Shown: piece after piece, positions 58,181-64,000 of the stretch | Layout of the letters: each line of letters begins with the position of its first letter | Position numbering within the stretch: the stretch's first letter is position 1 | Source: Paenibacillus polymyxa | GTDB taxonomy: Bacteria > Bacillota > Bacilli > Paenibacillales > Paenibacillaceae | Length of the DNA stretch: 64,000 nt | NCBI RefSeq assembly: GCF_015710975.1 | Contig: NZ_CP049783.1 | Coordinates: 5,404,001-5,468,000 of the forward strand | Direction of reading: 5' to 3' | Made by a program: the position numbers and the translations under genes | The notes under the pieces: model-generated | Told to the model about the DNA's origin: nothing | Seen by the model: the letters and a program-made list of their open reading frames with translations, nothing else | The model's database searches: none

Positions 58181-58975
58181 TTAATCCATCCGCCATTCGT
58201 CTTCTTTAAGCCTGATTTTCTGAATTTTACGGGCTTTCCCATCGTCATCATTGAGCTCTACGCTGATGGCATGAAAGTGCCATTTGCCCATGTCCACTTG
58301 AAAGCGTACCGGAAGCTGGGTCTGAAATTTCTGTAATACAGCCTCTTTCTGCATACCAAGCACGCCCTCATAAGGACCTACCATTCCCGCATCTGTCTGA
58401 TACGCAGTTCCTTGTGGCAAAATCGTATCGTCATTACTTTGTACGTGTGTATGTGTTCCTACCACGATTGATGCACGTCCATCCAGATGCCAGCCCATGG
58501 CAATTTTTTCGGAAGTGGCTTCAGCGTGAAAATCTACTAGAATATGTTTATGTTTTTTGCGCAGCTCGTCTACAATTTCATCTGCTGCCCGAAATGGACA
58601 GTCAATAGCTGGCAAAAAGGTTCTACCTTGCAGGTTAACAATGGCTAGTTCCTTACCTCCACCTTTTACAACAGTGTAACCCCGACCTGGTGTCCCTGGC
58701 GGAAAGTTAGCCGGACGGATGATCCGCGGCTCATCATCTATAAAATCAAATATTTCCTTATTGTCCCATGTATGATTGCCCATCGTAATCCCATGAACGC
58801 CCCAATCAAAAAACTCTCTGGCGATGGCTTGAGTAATTCCTCTTCCCGAAGCTGCATTTTCTCCGTTCACAATAATAACATGCGGGTTGTATTTTGATTT
58901 TAGCGAAGGGAGATTCTCCCTCAGTGCCTTTCTGCCTACACTGCCGACGATGTCTCCAATAAATAATACGTTGAT
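58181..58975 (-). CDS. ymdB: YmdB phosphodiesterase, apparent ATC start
   Basis: The metallophosphoesterase YmdB (2',3'-cyclic nucleotide phosphodiesterase acting in biofilm and motility decisions). Motifs: FIGDIVGSVGRK at the start, IIVNGENAASGRG, GNHTWDNKEIF, FHAEATSEK and VGTHTHVQ. Homology begins at NVLFIGDIVG (codon 2), where the only possible first codon is ATC at 58975: the frame has a TAG five codons further up and no ATG, GTG or TTG between. GGGAGGG is six bases before the ATC, so the start is well placed. From ATC the length is 264, as in B. subtilis. A GTG at 58870 would delete part of the active site. Confidence 0.88.
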   Translation of the reverse strand: MNVLFIGDIVGSVGRKALRENLPSLKSKYNPHVIIVNGENAASGRGITQAIAREFFDWGVHGITMGNHTWDNKEIFDFIDDEPRIIRPANFPPGTPGRGYTVVKGGGKELAIVNLQGRTFLPAIDCPFRAADEIVDELRKKHKHILVDFHAEATSEKIAMGWHLDGRASIVVGTHTHVQSNDDTILPQGTAYQTDAGMVGPYEGVLGMQKEAVLQKFQTQLPVRFQVDMGKWHFHAISVELNDDDGKARKIQKIRLKEDEWRMD

Positions 58976-59006
58976 AGAAAACCCTCCCTAGTCTGCCTTA
59001 CATAAT

Positions 59007-59039
59007 GAAAAGTGGCCCTACAAGCAGCGGCCACTTTTC
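59007..59039 (-). terminator. Terminator between rny and ymdB
   Basis: GAAAAGTGGCC pairs perfectly with GGCCACTTTTC; a short T-run follows on the minus strand. Partial readthrough to ymdB is likely. Confidence 0.7.
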
Positions 59040-59051
59040 ATTGAAATGCTT

Positions 59052-60596
59052 TTATTTTGCGTATTCTACCGCACGGGTCTCGCGAATAACGGTAACCTTA
59101 ATATGCCCTGGATAATCCAGTTCATTCTCAATCGTTTTCGTAATATCGCGGGCCAATCGGAATGCTTCCGCATCATCAATTTTCTCTGGCTGTACCATGA
59201 CACGAACTTCGCGTCCGGCTTGAATTGCGTATGATTTCTCAACGCCTTCAAAAGATTCGGAGATGCGTTCGAGCTTCTCTAGACGACGGATGTACGTCTC
59301 TAGCGTTTCACGCCGCGCTCCCGGTCTTGCTGCTGACAGAGCATCTGCCGCTCCAACCAGCATGGCGATCACTGAAGTCGCTTCGCAGTCGCCGTGATGT
59401 GAAGCAATGCTGTTGATAACGACCGGGTGTTCCTTGTACTTCTTCGCCAGTTCCACGCCAATTTCAACGTGTGATCCTTCCACTTCGTGATCCAGCGCCT
59501 TCCCGATGTCATGCAGCAAGCCTGCCCGTCTTGCCAGTACAACGTCCTCGCCCAGTTCCCCGGCCATTAGACCTGTCAAGTATGCAACTTCCATCGAGTG
59601 CTTCAATACGTTCTGTCCGTAACTCGTACGGAACTTGAGACGTCCCAAGATCTTGATCAAATCCGGATGCAAGCTATGCACACCCACTTCAAAGGTGGCC
59701 TGTTCACCATACTCACGGATTCGTTCGTCCACCTCTTTACGGGATTTTTCCACCATCTCTTCAATACGAGCCGGATGTATCCGTCCGTCCGCTACGAGCT
59801 TCTCAAGAGCAGTACGCGCAATCTCTCTACGAATCGGATCAAATCCGGACAATATAACAGCTTCCGGCGTATCATCAATAATGAGGTCGATTCCAGTAAG
59901 GGTTTCAAGTGCACGAATGTTACGGCCTTCGCGTCCGATAATCCGGCCTTTCATTTCTTCGTTCGGCAATGTCACAACAGAAACCGTCGTTTCTGCTACA
60001 TGATCTGCCGCACAGCGTTGGATGGCCAGTGTGATGATTTCACGGGACTTTTTGTCCGCTTCTTCTTTGGCCTGCTGTTCAATTTCCTTAATCATCTGAG
60101 CTGTTTCATGACGAACTTCCTGCTCTACGTTGGTCAGAATAATACTTCTTGCATCCTCCATCGTAAGATTAGAAATACGCTCCAACTCAGTTACCTGGCT
60201 CTTGTAAATCAAATCAATTTGCTGCTGGGTTTCATCGATTCGTTTCTCTTTGTTGGCCACTTGTTCTTCTTTGCGTTCCAGCGATTCCAATTTTTTATCC
60301 AGCGATTCTTCTTTTTGCAGCAATCTTCGTTCCTGTCGTTGAATTTCATTGCGACGTTCACGAGTTTCTTTTTCAGCTTCGGCACGGATGCGATGAATTT
60401 CATCTTTCGCTTCCAATACCGTTTCCTTCTTCAGCGCTTCTGCCTCTTTTTTCGCGTTCTCCACGATTTGCGCGGCAGCTTCTTCCGCACTGGAGATCTT
60501 AGCTTCTGCAATAGATTTGCGAATAAAATAACCAATCCCGAACCCAAAGAATAACGCGGCTACAGCAACGAGAACGAACCAGATCGCAGTCATCAT
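59052..60596 (-). CDS. rny: Ribonuclease Y
   Basis: The 514-residue protein has an N-terminal membrane helix ([20 protein letters not shown]), a long coiled coil (about 30-200), a KH domain with [15 protein letters not shown] and an HD domain with [13 protein letters not shown]. RNase Y starts mRNA decay at the membrane. The ATG at 60596 has GGGGAGG; the longer frame to 60692 is not supported. Order with ymdB and recX fits other Bacillales. A CCAAGG-CATT-CCTTGG hairpin lies close upstream. Confidence 0.96.
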   Translation of the reverse strand: MMTAIWFVLVAVAALFFGFGIGYFIRKSIAEAKISSAEEAAAQIVENAKKEAEALKKETVLEAKDEIHRIRAEAEKETRERRNEIQRQERRLLQKEESLDKKLESLERKEEQVANKEKRIDETQQQIDLIYKSQVTELERISNLTMEDARSIILTNVEQEVRHETAQMIKEIEQQAKEEADKKSREIITLAIQRCAADHVAETTVSVVTLPNEEMKGRIIGREGRNIRALETLTGIDLIIDDTPEAVILSGFDPIRREIARTALEKLVADGRIHPARIEEMVEKSRKEVDERIREYGEQATFEVGVHSLHPDLIKILGRLKFRTSYGQNVLKHSMEVAYLTGLMAGELGEDVVLARRAGLLHDIGKALDHEVEGSHVEIGVELAKKYKEHPVVINSIASHHGDCEATSVIAMLVGAADALSAARPGARRETLETYIRRLEKLERISESFEGVEKSYAIQAGREVRVMVQPEKIDDAEAFRLARDITKTIENELDYPGHIKVTVIRETRAVEYAK

Positions 60597-60957
60597 ACTG
60601 TTCACCTCCCCGTTGGTTCCTCCAAGGCATTCCTTGGGACTTTTTGAAATTGTCACATTTACTTTGATCGTCAAACTAAGATAACGACTCAAGGTCGCTT
60701 CATTTCATATGCACATGCTTTCACACGTACAATTCCGCCTGGCATAGCGGCATCACTTGTTATTTGGCGATGAGAACTTTACCGTGGATTCCGCTTTTTT
60801 GGAAGGAAAAAGGGCACTCCACAAATATCGTTTCATATATATTTTATTATTTGACAAATGGCATTGTCAAGGGAATGCAAACATTAGTAGACTACCGTGC
60901 AGCTGTCCATATCATAATCAGCTCATCTAGCCAGAAGTTCAGCTACCGTTTTGCAAC
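60597..60957. other. Leader region upstream of rny
   Basis: No gene is seen in these 361 bases between recX and rny. They hold a hairpin CCAAGG-CATT-CCTTGG (60622-60637) near the rny ribosome binding site and the promoter at 60841-60870, giving a 5' leader of about 230 bases. Confidence 0.55.
60841..60870 (-). promoter_or_regulatory. SigA promoter of rny
   Basis: TTGACA (60870-60865), 18 bases and TAAAAT (60846-60841). The -35 is half of a palindrome TTGACAA-ATGGCA-TTGTCAA (60851-60870). Confidence 0.6.
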
Positions 60958-61707
60958 TTATTCCTCCCAATGCAGTAATTCCTCGTCATCGAAAGCTCCG
61001 TCTTGCTCAGCCGCACTGAGATGATTGACCACGCGGCGTGTCATATCCCCCGAATATCCGCGTCTCATAAGAAACGGAAATGTTTTCCTTTTTTTATCCA
61101 TTATATCACCACGTACCTGATTCCATTTTTTACGTCCAATCGACAATGCACTCTCCCACTCCTCATTGTCAGTGATCTCACCTAATGCTTCCCCGATAGA
61201 GGCTTTAGAGATGCCCTTCTGACGAAGTTCTTGTCTGATCCACATCTTACCCTTACGTTGGCTTGTTATACGCTGTCTTGCCCACTGACGGGCGTATAAA
61301 TCATCATCTACAAGCTTCTCCCGTTGCAATCGCACCAATATCTCATCAATAACAGTCTGATCCACTTCCTTTTGCGCTAAACGCTGGGCAATTTCCTGAC
61401 GTGTACGAGGCTTTTGCCCCAAATAGCGCAGCGCATGTACATAAGCCTGTTGTTTTTCATCTGCCAGAACGATATCTTCTAGTTCTTTTTTGACGAATGA
61501 CGTTCCTTTGAACATGTTGTACTTGATCATTACATCTTCCAATACAGACAGTGAATATGGACCAAAATGAATGATGTATCTTCCACGGTTGCGTCTCTGC
61601 CCCTGCTCCACTCTAGTAATCATCAATTCCACATGATCTGGAAAAAGAGAAATCCCTTGCTGTTTATCTTCTTCCGAAGTGTATTCATCTTTATCGTCCA
61701 ACTGCAC
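60958..61707 (-). CDS. recX: RecX regulator of RecA
   Basis: The 249-residue protein has the RecX repeats of three-helix units: HALRYLGQKPRTRQEIAQRL, VDDDLYARQWARQRITSQRK and RGDIMDKKRKTFPFLMRRGY. RecX binds RecA filaments and limits or tunes them. It starts at a GTG (61707) with GAGGGA upstream. It lies just after recA, separated by a terminator, as is usual. The N-terminal about 45 residues are specific to longer Bacillales RecX. Confidence 0.93.
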   Translation of the reverse strand: MQLDDKDEYTSEEDKQQGISLFPDHVELMITRVEQGQRRNRGRYIIHFGPYSLSVLEDVMIKYNMFKGTSFVKKELEDIVLADEKQQAYVHALRYLGQKPRTRQEIAQRLAQKEVDQTVIDEILVRLQREKLVDDDLYARQWARQRITSQRKGKMWIRQELRQKGISKASIGEALGEITDNEEWESALSIGRKKWNQVRGDIMDKKRKTFPFLMRRGYSGDMTRRVVNHLSAAEQDGAFDDEELLHWEE

Positions 61708-61801
61708 TAGTTTCCCTCACTTTGAAATTCACGAAAGCAGCCTATGATCACCTGCTACGCAAAAGTTAGATTCTGCTGACAAAGCAGACTTTATTTGATG
61801 C

Positions 61802-61830
61802 AAAAATGCCCTGCACACCTGTGCAGGGCA
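61802..61830 (-). terminator. Terminator of recA
   Basis: TGCCCTGCAC pairs perfectly with GTGCAGGGCA over a 4-base loop, then T5 on the minus strand. Confidence 0.92.
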
Positions 61831-61915
61831 TCAGAATTATGCTATTCAAACGGACTGTACCATAATCCCTGGCTACAGTTCACATGACAGATCAAAAGCG
61901 AAGTCTCAGGCAAGC

Positions 61916-62977
61916 TTATTCAAGCTCCAGCAATTCCTGTTCTTCCTTGGCCTCCTGCGCCAACTCTTCTTCTGTCGGTGGAGCAATTGTTGTAATCAAA
62001 TTACTGGCCACCCGGATTTTTTGCTCAATCGTACTAGCAATGTTCGGATTTTCCTTCAAAAATTGCTTTGCATTCTCACGTCCCTGACCAAGGCGCTCGC
62101 CTTCGTAGGAATACCAAGCTCCGCTCTTGTCGACAATGTCATGCTCCGTACCGATGTCAATCAAGCTTCCTTCTTTGGAAATACCCTCACCGTACATAAT
62201 ATCCACTTCGGCCTGACGGAAAGGAGGCGCAACTTTGTTCTTCACGACTTTAATACGTGTGCGGTTACCCACGATGTCGTTACCCATTTTCAAGCTTTCG
62301 ATACGACGAACATCCAAACGTACCGTAGAGTAAAACTTCAAAGCACGTCCACCTGGTGTAGTTTCAGGGTTACCGAACATAACACCTACTTTTTCACGGA
62401 GCTGGTTGATAAAGATAGCAATGGTTTTCGATTTATTAATGGCTCCAGACAGCTTACGTAATGCCTGTGACATCAAACGCGCTTGAAGACCGACATGGGA
62501 ATCTCCCATTTCGCCTTCAATCTCTGCCTTCGGTACAAGTGCCGCTACAGAGTCTATGACGATAATATCCACTGCCCCACTACGCACAAGAGCTTCGGCA
62601 ATCTCCAATGCCTGCTCACCTGTATCTGGTTGCGATAGTAACAACTCATCAATATTGACACCCAGCTTGCTCGCATACGACGGATCAAGCGCATGCTCGG
62701 CATCGATAAAGGCGGCTTGTCCGCCTGTTTTTTGCACCTCTGCGATAGCATGAAGAGCTACTGTCGTTTTACCGGATGATTCCGGTCCATATACTTCAAT
62801 AATCCGGCCTCTTGGAAAGCCGCCCGTTCCTAACGCAATATCCAAAGCAATCGAACCACTGGGGATTGTTTCCACTTGCATGTGAGTAGACTCACCCAAC
62901 TTCATAATGGAACCTTTACCAAATTGCTTTTCTATTTGACGGAGCGCCATATCCAGCGCAGCACGACGATCTGACAA
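61916..62977 (-). CDS. recA: Recombinase RecA
   Basis: The 353-residue protein has all RecA marks: GSIMKLGE, Walker [26 protein letters not shown], loop 2 [16 protein letters not shown]. It forms filaments for recombination and SOS induction. The start is a TTG at 62977 giving [20 protein letters not shown], the start known from Bacillus; AAGGA is about ten bases upstream, and the recA promoter lies inside the longer frame to 63076, which is thus excluded. It ends at a strong terminator. Confidence 0.97.
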   Translation of the reverse strand: MSDRRAALDMALRQIEKQFGKGSIMKLGESTHMQVETIPSGSIALDIALGTGGFPRGRIIEVYGPESSGKTTVALHAIAEVQKTGGQAAFIDAEHALDPSYASKLGVNIDELLLSQPDTGEQALEIAEALVRSGAVDIIVIDSVAALVPKAEIEGEMGDSHVGLQARLMSQALRKLSGAINKSKTIAIFINQLREKVGVMFGNPETTPGGRALKFYSTVRLDVRRIESLKMGNDIVGNRTRIKVVKNKVAPPFRQAEVDIMYGEGISKEGSLIDIGTEHDIVDKSGAWYSYEGERLGQGRENAKQFLKENPNIASTIEQKIRVASNLITTIAPPTEEELAQEAKEEQELLELE

Positions 62978-63008
62978 TAAACTCACATCCTTCATTGTTT
63001 GTACTTTA

Positions 63009-63037
63009 ATAATACCTTGTTTTGACACGCTTGCCAA
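63009..63037 (-). promoter_or_regulatory. SigA promoter of recA
   Basis: TTGGCA (63037-63032), 17 bases, TATTAT (63014-63009); transcript start near 63002. Confidence 0.75.
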
Positions 63038-63046
63038 GCATTTTTT

Positions 63047-63060
63047 CGAACATACATTCG
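63047..63060. promoter_or_regulatory. SOS (LexA) box of recA
   Basis: CGAACATACATTCG fits the Bacillus LexA/DinR consensus CGAAC-N4-GTTCG with one change, ten bases upstream of the recA -35. Confidence 0.88.
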
Positions 63061-63112
63061 TTTTTTTATTTCCCACAACTCTCTTCTATAATTAAACCTT
63101 TCTCATAAAACG

Positions 63113-63150
63113 AAAAAAGAACCGCTGGCAAAAAGCTTTGCAACGGTTCT
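63113..63150 (-). terminator. Terminator of cinA
   Basis: AAGAACCG pairs with CGGTTCTT, with inner TTGCAAA/TTTTTGCCA pairing, then T6 on the minus strand. Confidence 0.8.
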
Positions 63151-63202
63151 TCCGATAAGAAGATTATATCATGAATATCTATCTAAAACAACTCATCGAT
63201 AA

Positions 63203-64000
63203 TTAAGAGAGTTTCTCGTTCTCTACCAATCGACGCCACAATCTGTACAAGATAGCTTTGACGGATCGCAAACGGATGGTCTCACGGTTACCGCTTAAAT
63301 TTAGCTCATATACCTCCGTTTCCTTGTCACGCTGAGCAATACCAATATACACCAGACCAACTGGCTTCCGCTCGGAATATCCGGGCCCAGCTACACCAGT
63401 AACGGAAAGTCCGAAATCACTGTCCATAATCATTCTTGCCTGCTCTGCAAGCACAAGGGCTACTTCCTTACTCACTGCGCCTGGCGCATGGTCGCCTTCC
63501 AAATAATCATAGGGCACATTGAGCAATTTCATCTTCATTTCATTGGAATAACACACGATTCCACCTTGAAACATAACAGCACTGCCAGGTATAGAAGTGA
63601 TGTGTTCCATCAGCATACCGCCTGTACAGCTTTCCGCCGCACTCACAGTGAGTCCGCGTTTGGCCATTAAATCTACAATCACCTTCTCCAGCGTAACATC
63701 TTCACTTGCATACATATATTCGGAAAGACGTTGCTGAATTTGTACTTCCGTGGCAGTCAGCTTAATTAAAGCTTCACTCTCACTGGCCGCCTTGGTGGAT
63801 ATACGGATCGTAACTTCCCCTTCCTTGGCATAAGGAGCAATCGTGGGGTCCGTCTGGGATTGGATCAGATCTAGCAAGCGAGTTTCAAGAGCTGACTCAC
63901 CGATCCCTGCGAATTTTAGCATTTTCGAATAAATCGGCATCTCCTCACCGCTCAATGCCTGCTGAAGCAACCAAGGTTTGGCATGATTTGCAAACATAGG
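63203..64000 (-). CDS. cinA: CinA, C-terminal part (5' end outside window)
   Basis: The frame is open to the window edge. The C-terminal domain has the CinA nicotinamide-nucleotide amidase motifs: LTVSAAESCTGGMLMEHITS, GGIVCYSNEMK, PGAVSKEVA and GLSVTGVAGPG with KPVGLVYIG. The catalytic Ser lies in AESCTGG. The visible N-terminal residues (MPIYSKMLKFAGIGESALET) are the linker after the MoCF-like domain. CinA recycles NMN and is tied to competence in some species. Its place before recA is the standard Bacillales order. Confidence 0.93.
   Translation of the reverse strand, partial: PMFANHAKPWLLQQALSGEEMPIYSKMLKFAGIGESALETRLLDLIQSQTDPTIAPYAKEGEVTIRISTKAASESEALIKLTATEVQIQQRLSEYMYASEDVTLEKVIVDLMAKRGLTVSAAESCTGGMLMEHITSIPGSAVMFQGGIVCYSNEMKMKLLNVPYDYLEGDHAPGAVSKEVALVLAEQARMIMDSDFGLSVTGVAGPGYSERKPVGLVYIGIAQRDKETEVYELNLSGNRETIRLRSVKAILYRLWRRLVENEKLS

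Noticed and set aside
59598..60554. Long plus-strand frame (318 codons) opposite rny
   Set aside because: Phe/Arg-rich antisense shadow of the rny coiled coil; no ribosome binding site or recognisable domain.
1..64000. CRISPR array, rRNA or tRNA genes
   Set aside because: No regularly spaced repeats and no tRNA or rRNA signature were seen on reading; a dedicated scan was not possible.

Overview
The window reads as chromosome of an endospore-forming Gram-positive bacterium close to Paenibacillus polymyxa. The evidence is the cinA-recA-recX-rny-ymdB-spoVS-miaB-ricA order at the right end (the order of the Bacillales core genome), sporulation genes (spoVS, a small Spo0E-type phosphatase, a YteA-like protein), an SLH-domain protein, a T-box leader, strong AGGAGG ribosome binding sites and intrinsic terminators. 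No rRNA, tRNA or CRISPR array was recognised.

Layout. 1-11.9 kb is ordinary chromosome: a nitroreductase (cut by the window edge), a 2Fe-2S ferredoxin, a phosphodiesterase, an Rrf2 regulator, a GpsB/DivIVA protein, a YteA-like protein, an operon of a replication-terminator-protein (RTP) homologue and a Gfo/Idh/MocA oxidoreductase, an acyltransferase, a general-stress protein behind a SigB-like promoter, hrpB and gluQ. 11.9-20.2 kb is a decaying accessory region: small regulators (HTH, Spo0E), a GC-rich hairpin-dense island with a gene fragment, small membrane proteins (one with a possible -1 frameshift site), a recombinase broken by a small deletion, two inverted paralogous secreted proteins flanking an IS3-family element that sits in the loop of a terminator hairpin, a truncated transposase, and a frameshifted DUF4367-type gene.

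21.7-32.0 kb is the most distinctive locus. It is a type VII (WXG100/ESX) secretion cluster on the minus strand, in transcription order: YukD-like ubiquitin fold, an EccC-type three-ATPase motor without FHA domains, an EspG-like protein of unknown function, a WXG100-like protein with a C-terminal extension, a canonical 91-aa WXG100 protein, a membrane-anchored Ser/Thr kinase, a von Willebrand A protein and a PP2C phosphatase. The last three look like a TerY-P-style kinase/vWA/phosphatase triad. No EsaA, EssA or canonical EssB gene is present.

32-52 kb holds a lipoprotein, an L,D-transpeptidase, a second-type RsgA GTPase, an ArsR-DUF2087 regulator followed by a 23-codon ORF between hairpins, a YpdA-type bacillithiol disulfide reductase, a bmrB-like leader peptide plus attenuator ahead of the heterodimeric exporter bmrC-bmrD, an SLH/PrcB-like protein, an argS under an arginine T-box, a Cys-rich copper-binding protein, moaB, and an NAD-salvage operon nrtR-pncA-pncB with a palindrome over its promoter. 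52-64 kb is the conserved block thioesterase/ricA/miaB, pduL, ltrA, dipeptidase, spoVS (SigH-type promoter), ymdB (apparently starting at an ATC codon), rny, recX, recA (SOS box) and cinA, which runs out of the window.
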